A DNA stretch of 62,220 bases. Origin: Streptomyces mayonensis. Its GTDB lineage: Bacteria; Actinomycetota; Actinomycetes; Streptomycetales; Streptomycetaceae. The position numbers were made by a program, and so were the translations under genes. Each line of letters begins with the position of its first letter. Within the stretch, counting starts at the first letter, position 1. The notes beneath the pieces were generated by a model. That model worked only from the letters and a program-made list of their open reading frames with translations, had not been told where the DNA came from and searched no databases. Location of the stretch: NCBI RefSeq assembly GCF_018982965.1, contig NZ_JACBYP010000043.1, positions 1-62,220 on the forward strand, in the 5' to 3' direction. Below are positions 23,490 through 32,581 of the stretch, in pieces.

Positions 23490-24311
23490 TCAGGCGGAGG
23501 CGGGCGCCTCGTCGGGGCCCGGGTCGACGTCGTTCGCCGCTTCCTCGGCGCGCTCGTCCGCCGCGGCCCGGATGGACCGCCACGCGGATTCCGCGGCCTG
23601 CTGCTCCGCCTCCTTCTTGCTGCGGCCGGTGCCGGTGCCGTACGAGACGCCTCCGACGCGGGCGGCAGCAGTGAAGGTCTTCTCGTGGTCGGGGCCGGTC
23701 TCCGTGACCAGGTACTCGGGGACGCCGAGCCCTTCGGTCGCGGTGAGTTCCTGGAGGCTGGTCTTCCAGTCCAGGCCGGCACCGAGGTTGGAGGACTTCT
23801 CGATCAGCGGGTCGAACAGGCGGTGCACCAGTTCGGAGGCCGCGTCGAGGCCCTGGTCGAGATAGACCGCGCCGATCACCGCTTCGAGGGTGTCGGCGAG
23901 GATGGACGCCTTGTCCCGGCCGCCCGTGCCCTCTTCACCGCGGCCGAGCCGGATGAAGGAGCCCAGTTCGAGCCCGCGGCCCACCTGTGCCAGCGCACGC
24001 GAGTTGACCACCGCGGCCCGCAGCTTGGCCAGCTGGCCCTCGGGCAGGTCGGGGTGGGTGCGGTACAGCGTGTCCGTGACGACGAGGCCGAGCACGGAGT
24101 CCCCGAGGAACTCCAGCCGCTCGTTCGTCGGCAGGCCGCCGTTCTCGTACGCGTAGGAACGGTGGGTCAGCGCACGCACCAGAAGGGCGGACTCGAGCTG
24201 GTAGCCGAGCCGCCCTTCCAGAAGCGTGTGGGACGAGGCCTGGTTGTTGTCCGCCTTCTTCTTGGCGGGTGGGTCCGCCTTGGCGTCATCCGCCTTCTTG
24301 GGGACTGACAC
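23490..24311 (-). CDS. rnc: ribonuclease III (AbsB-type)
   Basis: 273-aa double-strand-specific RNase that processes rRNA and mRNA; in S. coelicolor its gene (absB) also affects antibiotic production. N-terminal Lys/Asp-rich extension (1-28), then the endonuclease domain with signature ERLEFLGDSVLG (64-75) and the second acidic cluster DTLEAVIGAVYLD, then a dsRNA-binding domain (about 180-247) ending GTGRSKKEAEQQAAESA. A further acidic tail closes the protein. GTG at 24311 has GAGAGG 5 nt upstream. It is 19 bp after rpmF. Confidence 0.95.
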   Translation of the reverse strand: MSVPKKADDAKADPPAKKKADNNQASSHTLLEGRLGYQLESALLVRALTHRSYAYENGGLPTNERLEFLGDSVLGLVVTDTLYRTHPDLPEGQLAKLRAAVVNSRALAQVGRGLELGSFIRLGRGEEGTGGRDKASILADTLEAVIGAVYLDQGLDAASELVHRLFDPLIEKSSNLGAGLDWKTSLQELTATEGLGVPEYLVTETGPDHEKTFTAAARVGGVSYGTGTGRSKKEAEQQAAESAWRSIRAAADERAEEAANDVDPGPDEAPASA

Positions 24312-24330
24312 AGTGCCTCTCACCAGCCGC

Positions 24331-24504
24331 TCAGACCTCGAGGACCTGGCGCTTGTTGTAAGTGCCGCAAGACGGGCACGCGATGTGCTGCTGCTTGGGC
24401 TCGTGGCAGCGCTCGCACGCAACCAGGGTGGGGACCGCAGCCTTCCACTGCGACCGGCGGTGGCGCGTGTTGCTGCGCGACATCTTCCGCTTCGGAACAG
24501 CCAC
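24331..24504 (-). CDS. rpmF: 50S ribosomal protein L32
   Basis: 57-aa L32 with the standard start MAVPKRKMSRSNTRHRRSQW and a four-Cys zinc ribbon (CERC...CPSC), i.e. the zinc-binding C+ form. GTG at 24504 follows the stop of the YceD gene by 2 nt and has AGGAG upstream within that gene, the classic yceD-rpmF pairing. Confidence 0.97.
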   Translation of the reverse strand: MAVPKRKMSRSNTRHRRSQWKAAVPTLVACERCHEPKQQHIACPSCGTYNKRQVLEV

Positions 24505-24506
24505 GG

Positions 24507-25160
24507 CTACTTCTCCTGCTTCTCGGCGGCGTCCGCGGATTCTGGCCCGTCGCCGCTCATCTCGTCCTTCTCGCCGTCTTCGAGTGAACCGGCGAGTCCC
24601 TGCAATGCCGCCCAACGGATGTCGACGGCGTCGTGGTGGTGGTCCGGGTCGTCCGCCAGGCGTGCCCCGCACTGGGAGCACAGACCCGGGCAGTCTTCCC
24701 GGCACACCGGCTGCATCGGCAGTGCGAGCACCACCGCGTCGCGCAGCACGGATTCGAGGGCGATCAGTCCGTCCTCGACGAAGAGCCTGTCCTCGTCGTC
24801 CTCGGCGTCGTCGCCCGGTTCCGCCACTGGGCGGCCCCGGTCGTCGGCGTCAGGGTACGAGAACAGCTCCTGGAAGTCCGCTTCGAGCTGCTGCTCCAGC
24901 GGCTCCAGACACCTTACGCACTCCCCCTCGGCCCTGGCACGGGCGGTGCCCGTGACGAGCACCCCTTCCATGACCGACTCGAGCCGGAGATCGAGCTCCA
25001 CCGGGGCGCCTTCCGGCACTCCGATGACTCCCTGGAGACCGAGGTCCTTGGGAGCGTCGACCGTGCGGGTCAGGCGCTGGAGCGCACCGGGCCGCCGTCC
25101 CAGCTCGTGCGTGTCGAACACGAGGGGGTCGCGGTGGTCGAGGCGCGCGTTCAGAGCCAT
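24507..25160 (-). CDS. YceD/DUF177 family protein
   Basis: 217-aa protein always found before rpmF; family members are linked to 23S rRNA accumulation. The N-terminal half has the VDAPKDLGLQG core. The ECVRCLEPLE and CREDCPGLCSQCGARL motifs give a likely zinc-binding site. The middle (about 100-125) and C-terminal tails are acidic. The ATG is at 25160. It is translationally linked to rpmF. Confidence 0.9.
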   Translation of the reverse strand: MALNARLDHRDPLVFDTHELGRRPGALQRLTRTVDAPKDLGLQGVIGVPEGAPVELDLRLESVMEGVLVTGTARARAEGECVRCLEPLEQQLEADFQELFSYPDADDRGRPVAEPGDDAEDDEDRLFVEDGLIALESVLRDAVVLALPMQPVCREDCPGLCSQCGARLADDPDHHHDAVDIRWAALQGLAGSLEDGEKDEMSGDGPESADAAEKQEK

Positions 25161-25304
25161 TCCTGCTTTCGGTCTTTCGTGGCTTGGGAAATGCCGCCCT
25201 GCGGTGTTCCCGGGCAGCGGCGATCGCGGACGTACACGCGACCGAAGAGCCAGGATACTGGACCATGCGCTCTCGTCCCAATCCGGGCCGCCGCGCCCGC
25301 GGCC

Positions 25305-26486
25305 TCAGAGGCCGCGGCCCTGTTCGTACGCCCGCAGCTGCTCGGCGCTGATCATGCTGGTGTCGAACAGGCTGGTCTCGTCGAGCGCCTGCGGCTGGGC
25401 CTGCGCGGGCTGTGGCGGCTGGGGCTGGGCGTAGCCCTGCTGCCCCTCGTAGCCCTGCTGGCCGTCGTAGGCCTGCTGCCCGTCGTAGGCCTGCTGGGCG
25501 TCGTAGCCCTGGTAGGCCGCGTACGGGTCGGCGGCCTGCTGCTGGTAGCCGTACTGGTCCGGTGCGCCGCCGTAGGCCTGCTGGTAGGCGGCGTACGGGT
25601 CGGGCTGCTGCTGCGCGTAGCCGTACGCCGGCTCCTGCTGCGGCATGTCCGGCACCGCCTGCCCGGGCACCTGCTGCGGCACCTCGGGCACCGCCTGCGC
25701 CGGCACCTGGGCCGCGGCCGGCTGCTGCTCGCCGTACTCGGGCCGGCGGGGCTGCTCGGCGGGGGCGTCCGAGAGGGCGGCGAGGTCGGCGAGGTAGTCG
25801 GCGTCGCTGGAGTGCTGGACGGTGCCGGAGTCCTCGGCGAGGGCGCCGAGGTCGTCGGTGGCGATCCGGCCGTGCAGCTTCTGGCGGCCCCGCCCGACCG
25901 CGTCGAGGGTCTTGGCGAGCACGGCCTCGAAGGCACCGAGCTTGGTGTCGACGTAGGAGTCGGCGTCGCGGCGCAGGGTCTCGGGGTCGTGGCTGCGCTC
26001 GGGGGCGTCCTCGTCCTCGTAGCCGTTCTCGTCGAGGCCGGGTCCGGTACCGAGGAGCTTCTCGCGGCCCCGGCCGACGGAGCCGAGGGTCTTGGTGAGC
26101 ACGACCTCGAAGTTGGCGAGCTTGGAGTCGACGTAGTCGTCGGCCTCGGCGCGGACCTCCTCGGCCTCCTGCCGGGCCTCGGTGAGGATGCGGTCGGCCT
26201 CGGCCTGGGAGCGGCGGGCGACCTCGGTGCCGGCGATCAGGGAGCCCCGCTCGGCGTGCGCGCTCTCGATGATCCGGTCGGCCTCCTGGCGGGCCTGCGC
26301 GACCATCTGCTCCCGGTCGCCGATCAGTTCCTGGGCCTGGGCGAGGGAACCGGGCAGCTCGGCCCGCAGCTCCTCCAGCAGCGAGAGCAGTTCGGCGCGG
26401 TTGACCACGCACGAGGCCGACATGGGCATGGCGCGGGCGCCGGAGACCATCGCGGTGATCTCGTCGAGCTTGTTCTGCACGTCCAC
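25305..26486 (-). CDS. DivIVA-like coiled-coil protein with Gln/Tyr-rich tail
   Basis: 393-aa cytoplasmic protein. Residues 1 to about 150 form an Ala/Glu-rich coiled coil (LLSLLEELRAELPGSLAQAQ; EADRILTEARQEAEEVRAEA) like the DivIVA/cell-division initiation family. There are two related segments: DDYVDSKLANFEVVLTKTLG and DSYVDTKLGAFEAVLAKTLD. The C-terminal third is disordered, rich in Gln, Pro, Tyr and Ala with YDGQQ(A/G)Y repeats. GTG at 26486 (MDVQNKLDEI) is the only good in-frame start near the coiled coil. A 10-bp palindrome (25297-25317) overlaps the stop codon. In Streptomyces similar proteins act in polar growth; its place between coaD and yceD is conserved by memory. Confidence 0.8.
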   Translation of the reverse strand: MDVQNKLDEITAMVSGARAMPMSASCVVNRAELLSLLEELRAELPGSLAQAQELIGDREQMVAQARQEADRIIESAHAERGSLIAGTEVARRSQAEADRILTEARQEAEEVRAEADDYVDSKLANFEVVLTKTLGSVGRGREKLLGTGPGLDENGYEDEDAPERSHDPETLRRDADSYVDTKLGAFEAVLAKTLDAVGRGRQKLHGRIATDDLGALAEDSGTVQHSSDADYLADLAALSDAPAEQPRRPEYGEQQPAAAQVPAQAVPEVPQQVPGQAVPDMPQQEPAYGYAQQQPDPYAAYQQAYGGAPDQYGYQQQAADPYAAYQGYDAQQAYDGQQAYDGQQGYEGQQGYAQPQPPQPAQAQPQALDETSLFDTSMISAEQLRAYEQGRGL

Positions 26487-26608
26487 CGTGTGCTCGCCAC
26501 TCTCTACAGCTGTGTTGGAGACGGACGGGACGACTGTACGACCCTGGGGTGTCCCGGGGACACCTGGTGACGGATCGCCGGTCTCCGACAGGCGGTACGA
26601 CGGGCAGG

Positions 26609-27118
26609 TCAGTGCTGCGTCAGCCGGTCCCTGAGGGCGTCGAGGACGAGCGGCGGCACCAGGTGGGCGACGTCTCCGCCCCAGGTCGCGACCTCCTTGA
26701 CCAGGGAGGACGACAGGAAGCTGTAGGTGGGGTTGGTCGGGATGAAGAGGGTCTCCACGCCGGAGAGGCCGTTGTTCATCTGGGCCATCTGCAGCTCGTA
26801 GTCGAAGTCGCTGACCGCGCGCAGGCCCTTGACGATGGCCGGGATCTCGCGCTGCTTGCAGAAGTCGACGAGCAGGCCGTGGAAGGACTCCACGCGCACG
26901 TTGCCGTACTCGGCGGTGACCTGGTGGATGAGGTCGATCCGCTCCTCGATCTCGAACAGGCCCTTCTTGGACTGGTTGATCATCACGGCGACGTAGACCT
27001 CGTCGTAGAGACTGGAGGCCCGGGCGATGATGTCCAGGTGCCCGTTGGTGATCGGGTCGAACGACCCGGGACAGACGGCACGGCGCACTTGCTTTCCCTC
27101 GCTCTCCGGTCCGGTCAT
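26609..27118 (-). CDS. coaD: phosphopantetheine adenylyltransferase
   Basis: 169-aa CoA-biosynthesis enzyme joining ATP and 4'-phosphopantetheine. VCPGSFDPITNGHLD carries the T/HxGH nucleotidyl-transfer motif, MINQSKKG and RAVSDFDYELQMAQMN bind substrate, and TYSFLSSSLVKE is the C-terminal signature. ATG at 27118 overlaps the rsmD stop (ATGA); GTG at 27088, with GAGGGA upstream, would give the more common shorter N-terminus. Coupled rsmD-coaD is the usual arrangement. Confidence 0.95.
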   Translation of the reverse strand: MTGPESEGKQVRRAVCPGSFDPITNGHLDIIARASSLYDEVYVAVMINQSKKGLFEIEERIDLIHQVTAEYGNVRVESFHGLLVDFCKQREIPAIVKGLRAVSDFDYELQMAQMNNGLSGVETLFIPTNPTYSFLSSSLVKEVATWGGDVAHLVPPLVLDALRDRLTQH

Positions 27119-27702
27119 CGTGCGTCATCGCACGTAGAGGCGGCGCGACCGTACCAAAACGTTCCCTCGCCGTAGCGACGGGCCCGGAGCGCCTCGAAGC
27201 CGTCGGGCCAGCCGAAATCGCCGCCTCTGGTGCTGCGCTCCACGGTGACGAGCGCTTCCTTGCCGAGCCAGCCCTCCGTGCGGAGTGTGAGCAGGATCTC
27301 CCGAAGATCGTCGTCCGGGACGGCGTACGGGGGGTCCAGGAAGACGACGTCGTACGGTTCGGCCGGGGCCGGGGTGCGGAGGATCTGTTCCGCTTTGCCC
27401 GCCCTGACCTCGGCGCCGGGCAGGCCGAGCGACTTGACGTTCTCCCGCACCGTGCGGGCGGCGCGGGGGTCGGCCTCGACGAGCAGGACGTGCCCCGCGC
27501 CGCGGGAGAGCGCCTCCAGGCCGACGGCACCGGAACCGGCGTACAGGTCGAGCACCCGCTCTCCGTCCAGCGGGCCGCCGAGCAGGGACTGCCAGGTCGA
27601 GAACAGGCCTTCGCGCGCTCGGTCGGAGGTGGGCCGGGTGCCGGATCCCGGCGGGACGGCCAGGCGGCGTCCGCCGGCCCGGCCGGCGATCACGCGGGTC
27701 AT
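27115..27702 (-). CDS. rsmD: 16S rRNA (guanine966-N2)-methyltransferase
   Basis: 195-aa RsmD. The SAM-binding motif is VLDLYAGSGAVGLEALSRGA (residues about 53-72), and the catalytic motif is DPPY in VVFLDPPYAVP. The N-terminal TRVIAGRAGGRRLAVPPG matches the family. It is coupled to coaD by a 4-nt overlap. Confidence 0.95.
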   Translation of the reverse strand: MTRVIAGRAGGRRLAVPPGSGTRPTSDRAREGLFSTWQSLLGGPLDGERVLDLYAGSGAVGLEALSRGAGHVLLVEADPRAARTVRENVKSLGLPGAEVRAGKAEQILRTPAPAEPYDVVFLDPPYAVPDDDLREILLTLRTEGWLGKEALVTVERSTRGGDFGWPDGFEALRARRYGEGTFWYGRAASTCDDAR

Positions 27703-27722
27703 TTTCTGGGTCCTTGTCGCTG

Positions 27723-27810
27723 GTGCTCGGCTGTACGGAGTCGCTGACGCCCGGCCCGTGCGAAGTCGCAGGTGCCCGGCCGTGCGGAGTCGCTGGTGCC
27801 CGGCCGTGCG
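27723..27810. repeat. four imperfect 24-bp repeats between recG and rsmD
   Basis: A unit close to gtgcccggccgtgcggagtc repeats about four times with period 24-27 in the 154-bp spacer between the recG stop and the rsmD start. The last two copies are nearly identical. No coding function is apparent. Confidence 0.65.
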
Positions 27811-27856
27811 GACGGGACGCGCACCGGCGACCGGGACGGTGTCCGGTGCCAGTCTC

Positions 27857-30082
27857 TCAGCCCTTCTCCAGGTACTGCTCCCGCTCGTCGTCCAGCAGTG
27901 CGTCCAGGGCCGTGCGCAGGGCGGGCAGGCCGGTCAGCTCCGGGTCGGCGGCGACGACGGCGGCCGCCTCCTGTCTGGCCTCGGCGATGATCTCCTCGTC
28001 CTCGATGACGGCGAGGACGCGCAGGGAGGTGCGGGCGCCGGACTGGGCCTGGCCGAGGACGTCGCCCTCCCGGCGCTGTTCGAGGTCGATGCGGGAGAGC
28101 TCGAAGCCGTCGAGGGTGCCCGCGACCGCGTTCAGCCGCTGGCGGGCCGCGCTCGCCTCGGGCATCTCGGTGACCAGCAGGCACAGGCCGGGGGCGGAAC
28201 CGCGCCCGACCCGGCCGCGCAGCTGGTGGAGCTGGGAGACGCCGAAGCGGTCGGCGTCCATGATCACCATCGCGGTGGCGTTGGGGACGTTGACACCGAC
28301 CTCGATCACGGTCGTGGCGACCAGCACGTCGGTCTCCCCGGCGGCGAAGCGGCGCATGACCGCGTCCTTGTCGTCGGGCTGCATACGGCCGTGCAGGACC
28401 TCCACCCCGAGCCCCCCGAGCGGCCCCTTGGCGAGCTGCTCGGCCACGTCGAGGACGGCGAGCGGGGGCCGCTTCTCGGCGTCGTCCTCGGCCTGTTTGC
28501 CCGGTGCGGCCTTCTTCTTCGGGTCGGCCTCCTCGTCGCCGATGCGGGGGCAGACGACGTACGCCTGGTGGCCGTTCGACACCTCCTCGCGGACGCGTTC
28601 CCAGGCACGGGAGAGGAAGTGGGGTTTGTCGGCGGCGGGGACGACATGGCTGGCGATCGGGGAGCGGCCGGCCGGGAGCTGGTCCAGGACGGAGGTCTCC
28701 AGGTCGCCGAAGACGGTCATGGCGACGGTGCGCGGGATGGGCGTGGCGGTCATGACGAGCAGGTGCGGGGGCTGCTTGCCCTTGCCGCGCAGGGCGTCGC
28801 GCTGCTCCACGCCGAAGCGGTGCTGCTCGTCGACGACGACCAGGCCGAGGTCGTGGAACTGCACCTTGTCCTCGATCAGCGCGTGCGTGCCGATGACGAT
28901 GCCCGCCTCGCCGGTGGCCAGGTCGAGCAGGGCGTGCCGGCGGGCGGCGGCGCCCATGGACCCGGTGAGCAGCACCACCTTGGTGGCGTGCTCGGCACCG
29001 CCCAGCATGCCGCCCTCGGCCAGCTCCCCCATCATCTCGACGACGGACCGGTGGTGCTGCTGGGCCAGCACCTCGGTGGGCGCCAGCAGCACGGCCTGCC
29101 CGCCGGAGTCGACGACGGCGAGCATGGCGCGCAGGGCCACCATCGTCTTCCCGGACCCGACCTCGCCCTGGAGCAGCCGGTGCATCGGATGGTCGGTGGC
29201 GAGGTCGTCGAAGATCTCGCGGGAGACCTTCTGCTGGCCGTCGGTGAGGGTGAAGGGGAGGCGGTCGTCGAACGCGGTGAGCAGGCCGTCCGGACGGGCC
29301 CTGCGGGGAACGGCGGGGAGCTGGGTCTCGGCGTGGCGGCGGCGGGCGAGCGCGACCTGGAGGACGAAGGCCTCGTCCCACTTCAGCCGGGCGCGGGCGT
29401 CCTCGATGTCGGCCTTGGTGTGCGGGCGGTGGATCTTGAGGAGGGCCTCGGGGAGGGAGACGAGGCCCCGGCCCTCGCGCAGGGAGTCGGGCAGCGGGTC
29501 GACGGCCTCCTGGGCGCTGGGCAGCACCGTCTGGATCGCCTTGCCGATCTTCCAGGACTCCAGTTTGGCGGTGGCCGGGTAGAGCGGGATGAGGGCGCCC
29601 GCCCAGGACTCGACGCTCTCGTCCGCATCGTCCTCGGCGTCGCTGCCGCGCAGCAACTCGTACGCTGGATGGGCCAGTTGAAGTCGGCGGTTGAAGACGG
29701 AGACCTTGCCGGCGAACATCGCGCGGGTGCCCGGCAGGAGTTCCTTGTGGGGCTTGTGCACGCCGTTGCCGAAGAAGACCAGTTGGAGGCGGCCGCTGCC
29801 GTCGGTGATGGTCACCTCCAGGCGCTGTCCCTTGCCGCGCGGGGCCTTCGACGAGGCGAAGCTGTGCAGTCGGGCGTCGGCGACCTGGGCGACCACCGTG
29901 ACGTGCTCGTCCATGGGCAGGTCGGCGAGGTGGGTGAGCTGACCGCGCTCCTCGTACCTGCGGGGGTAGTGGTGGAGCAGGTCGCCGACGGTGTGCAGGC
30001 CGAGGTGCTCGGCCATCACCTTCGCGGTGGCGGGGCCGAGCACCTTCTTCAGGGGTTCTCGCAGTGCGGGCACGAGATCCAT
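27857..30082 (-). CDS. recG: ATP-dependent DNA helicase RecG
   Basis: 741-aa branch-migration helicase that reverses stalled forks. The N-terminal wedge/OB domain (about 1-200; VTITDGSGRLQLVFFGNG) precedes Superfamily 2 motifs: LLQGEVGSGKT (Walker A), VVVDEQHRFGVEQ (Walker B with DEQH), MTATPIPRT (motif III) and QLRGRVGRG (motif VI). An acidic/Lys-rich insertion (about 490-520) sits between the helicase lobes. ATG at 30082 matches the expected N-terminus MDLVPALREPL but has a weak ribosome site. Confidence 0.95.
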   Translation of the reverse strand: MDLVPALREPLKKVLGPATAKVMAEHLGLHTVGDLLHHYPRRYEERGQLTHLADLPMDEHVTVVAQVADARLHSFASSKAPRGKGQRLEVTITDGSGRLQLVFFGNGVHKPHKELLPGTRAMFAGKVSVFNRRLQLAHPAYELLRGSDAEDDADESVESWAGALIPLYPATAKLESWKIGKAIQTVLPSAQEAVDPLPDSLREGRGLVSLPEALLKIHRPHTKADIEDARARLKWDEAFVLQVALARRRHAETQLPAVPRRARPDGLLTAFDDRLPFTLTDGQQKVSREIFDDLATDHPMHRLLQGEVGSGKTMVALRAMLAVVDSGGQAVLLAPTEVLAQQHHRSVVEMMGELAEGGMLGGAEHATKVVLLTGSMGAAARRHALLDLATGEAGIVIGTHALIEDKVQFHDLGLVVVDEQHRFGVEQRDALRGKGKQPPHLLVMTATPIPRTVAMTVFGDLETSVLDQLPAGRSPIASHVVPAADKPHFLSRAWERVREEVSNGHQAYVVCPRIGDEEADPKKKAAPGKQAEDDAEKRPPLAVLDVAEQLAKGPLGGLGVEVLHGRMQPDDKDAVMRRFAAGETDVLVATTVIEVGVNVPNATAMVIMDADRFGVSQLHQLRGRVGRGSAPGLCLLVTEMPEASAARQRLNAVAGTLDGFELSRIDLEQRREGDVLGQAQSGARTSLRVLAVIEDEEIIAEARQEAAAVVAADPELTGLPALRTALDALLDDEREQYLEKG

Positions 30083-30602
30083 TCCACACCACGCCACTGA
30101 CAACGGCGCCGGGAAGCGCCGTACCGGCCGTACCGGCGGGGTCCGCCGGTACGGCCCCGCGGTGTCGCGGCGCCGTGGCCGGCTCCTCCGCGAGGCTTTC
30201 CCAAGGGGCGTCGTTCGGTTCGGGCCGCCGGCCGGGCAGCGGTGCCTTGTCGCCGATACGGGCGGATTGGGTGCGTGCGGCCGCGAGGCTGAGGAGGGCG
30301 GCAACGCGACGGGGTCCGCGCGAGCGAAGCCGAGCGTGGGGGAGTCGGCGATCGACGGCAACACCGCCGGGTCCCCCGCGCCCTCGAGGCAGCGAGGCAG
30401 CGGGGAACCCGGTCCCGCGCCCCCGTCGAGACCCGCGACGCCCCCGGCCCGCGAGGTCGCCCGCCGAACGGCCCGGCCCGGCGCCTGCGGGACGGGGACC
30501 GGCACCTGCGGGACGGAACGCCGTACGCCGCGGCAGCGCGGGCCACCGGTCCGGGCCGGGCTCCGCCGCACCGGCTGTGCCCGGCCGTGCCGGCGGCTGC
30601 GG
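30083..30602. other. 520-bp gap between the DAK-domain gene and recG
   Basis: No ORF here has a credible start or codon pattern. The notable element is a perfect 12-bp stem-loop at 30126-30156. The rest is GC-rich sequence with short Pro/Arg-coding-like repeats in all frames. Confidence 0.5.
30126..30156. terminator. perfect 12-bp hairpin upstream of recG
   Basis: ggccgtaccggc and gccggtacggcc flank a 7-nt loop, 44 bp before the recG start codon. It could end DAK-gene transcription or lie in the recG leader. Confidence 0.5.
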
Positions 30603-32327
30603 CTATTCGACGCCGACCAGCAGCAGCGCGCCCTGCCGCCCGCCCCGGTAGACCGCCGTGTCGACGGCGAGGTACGCCTCCCGGACGCGGGCCTCCAGCT
30701 GGTCGGCGAGGGCCGGGGGCGCCTCGTCGCCGAGGACGAGGGTGACCAGCTCGCCGCCGGCCGACAGCATGCGGTCCAGGACGGTCGCGGCCACCCGGGA
30801 CACGTCCGGGCCGATCACGGCCACGTCGCCGTCGATGAGGCCGAGCACGTCGCCGGCCTGGCAGATGCCGGCGGTGGTCCAGGAACGGCGTTCGGCGACG
30901 GTGACCTCGGCGTGCCGGGTGGCGCCGGCCGCCGAGGTCATCGCCACCACGTCCTCGTCGAAGCGCCGGTCGGCCTCGTGCACGGCGAGCGCGGCGATGC
31001 CCTGGACCGCGGAGCGGGTCGGGATGAGGGCGGCCCTGATGCCCTCGGCGCGGACCTGTTCGGCCGCCGCGGCGGCGGTGTGGCGCAGTTCGGCGTCGTT
31101 GGGCAGCAGCACGACCTCGCGCGCGTGGGCCCGCCGTACGGCCTGGACCAGCTCCCCGCTGGCGGGCGGCTCCCCCGGGCGGGCGAGCAGGGTGGTCGCG
31201 CCTGCTCCGGCGTACAGGTCCGCCAGCCCCTCCCCCGGCACGACGGCCACCACGGCCCGCTGGGCGCGCTCGCGCGGCGGGCGCTCGGCGCCGGTGGTGT
31301 GGACGTCGCCGTGCCCGAAGTGGGTGATGCGGATCCGGTACGGCCGCCCGGCCTCGACGCCCGCCTCCACGGCGGCGCCCGCGTCGTCGACGTGCACGTG
31401 GACGTTCCACAGCCCGTCGCCGCCGACCACGACGAGCGAGTCCCCGAGCGCGTCGAGCCGCTGCCGCAGCCGGGCCACGGCCGCGTCCCCGGCCTCCAGG
31501 AGGTAGATCACCTCGAAGGCCGGCCCGTCCTCGTCGGCGGTCGCGCACTCCGCCGCGGGGTCGGCACCGCCGTGCCCCACGCGCGCGTGGGGCACGGCAC
31601 CCGCCTCCGGCGTCCGGCCCGTGAACGTCTCCACCAGGGCCGCGAGCACCGTCACCAGGCCGTGTCCGCCGGCGTCGACCACTCCGGCGCGCTCCAGGGC
31701 GGGCAGCTGGCCCGGGGTGGCGGCGAGCGCCGCGCGGGCGCCCTCGTACGCGGCGAGGGCCACCTCCGCGCAGTGGTCCCCGGCGCCGTCGGCCGCGTCG
31801 GCGGCGGCCGAGGCCACGGTCAGGACGGTGCCCTCGACGGGGTGGGCCACGGCCTGCCGGGCGGATTCGGCCGCGTGCCGCAGGGCCAGCCCGAGGCCCG
31901 GGCCGCCGGTGTGCGGGGCGTCACTGCGCGCGGCGAGCACCTGGGCCATGCCGCGCAGCAGCTGCGCGAGGATGGTGCCGGAGTTGCCCCGCGCGCCGAT
32001 CAGCGCGCCGTGCGCCATGGCGCCCACGGCGTCGGCCAGCGAGGGCCCGCCGTCCGCGTCCCGCGTAACGGCATCCCGGGTGTCCGCATCCCGGGTGTCC
32101 GCGTCCCCGGCGCCGGCGTCCACCTCGTGTGCCGCGAACACGGCCTCCACGGCGGCGACGGCCGACTCGACGGTCAGATAGAGGTTGGTCCCGGTGTCTC
32201 CGTCGGCGACGGGGTAGACGTTGATCGCGTCGATGTCCTCACGCGCCCGTCCCAGCGCGCGCAGCGACAGACCGCACCAGGTACGCACCGCCAGAGCGTC
32301 GAAGAACCTCTGCGGCACCTGCGCCAC
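30603..32327 (-). CDS. DAK2-domain protein, FakA-like fatty acid kinase
   Basis: 574 aa. The N-terminal DAK2/DhaL domain (about 1-225) has the nucleotide/metal motif NVYPVADGDTGTN (36-48), HGALIGARGNSG, and DAGGHGLV. The middle and C-terminal domains match FakA (VHVHVDDAG; LVTLVLGDEAPP near the end). FakA phosphorylates fatty acids bound by FakB/DegV proteins, or the protein may be a glycerone-kinase-like enzyme; no FakB is in this window. GTG at 32327 has GGGAGG 5 nt upstream; a second GTG lies at 32318. A DTRDADTRDA-type repeat lies near residue 80. It is divergent from rpmB. Confidence 0.85.
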   Translation of the reverse strand: MAQVPQRFFDALAVRTWCGLSLRALGRAREDIDAINVYPVADGDTGTNLYLTVESAVAAVEAVFAAHEVDAGAGDADTRDADTRDAVTRDADGGPSLADAVGAMAHGALIGARGNSGTILAQLLRGMAQVLAARSDAPHTGGPGLGLALRHAAESARQAVAHPVEGTVLTVASAAADAADGAGDHCAEVALAAYEGARAALAATPGQLPALERAGVVDAGGHGLVTVLAALVETFTGRTPEAGAVPHARVGHGGADPAAECATADEDGPAFEVIYLLEAGDAAVARLRQRLDALGDSLVVVGGDGLWNVHVHVDDAGAAVEAGVEAGRPYRIRITHFGHGDVHTTGAERPPRERAQRAVVAVVPGEGLADLYAGAGATTLLARPGEPPASGELVQAVRRAHAREVVLLPNDAELRHTAAAAAEQVRAEGIRAALIPTRSAVQGIAALAVHEADRRFDEDVVAMTSAAGATRHAEVTVAERRSWTTAGICQAGDVLGLIDGDVAVIGPDVSRVAATVLDRMLSAGGELVTLVLGDEAPPALADQLEARVREAYLAVDTAVYRGGRQGALLLVGVE

Positions 32328-32428
32328 CTGCGCCTCCCTGAGATCCTGGACGTGGCTGGCAGCGTAGACCTCGGGCGGGGCCGCGCCCGGGGCGGGCCCC
32401 TGAGCTGCCGTGGTAGTTTCGTTGTACG

Positions 32429-32452
32429 GGAGCAGCCGTTGTATGCTGCTCC
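32429..32452. promoter_or_regulatory. inverted repeat over the rpmB promoter
   Basis: Perfect 8-bp arms ggagcagc/gctgctcc with an 8-nt spacer, in the divergent region between the DAK gene and rpmB. TATGCT (32442-32447), a good -10 box for rpmB, runs into the right arm, so a bound protein would cover it. Confidence 0.5.
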
Positions 32453-32524
32453 GGTTGCCCGATCCCGATCGGGCCATCCCCCTGGCACCGCCACTCAGTT
32501 CCCGGAACCTCCGCGTCCGAGACC

Positions 32525-32548
32525 TTGATCCCGGCATGCCGGGATCAA
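32525..32548. promoter_or_regulatory. 24-bp perfect palindrome in the rpmB leader
   Basis: TTGATCCCGGCA followed directly by its reverse complement, ending 33 bp before the rpmB GTG. It can be an operator in DNA or a hairpin in the leader RNA. No run of U follows, so a simple terminator is less likely. Confidence 0.6.
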
Positions 32549-32581
32549 CCGTAAGTGCATCTGAAGTCTTTGGAGTGACCC

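Noticed and set aside
27857..27990. Plus-strand frames opposite recG, FAAL, smc and others giving long ORFs
   Set aside because: High third-position GC opens antisense frames in Streptomyces; these lack ribosome sites and domain motifs.
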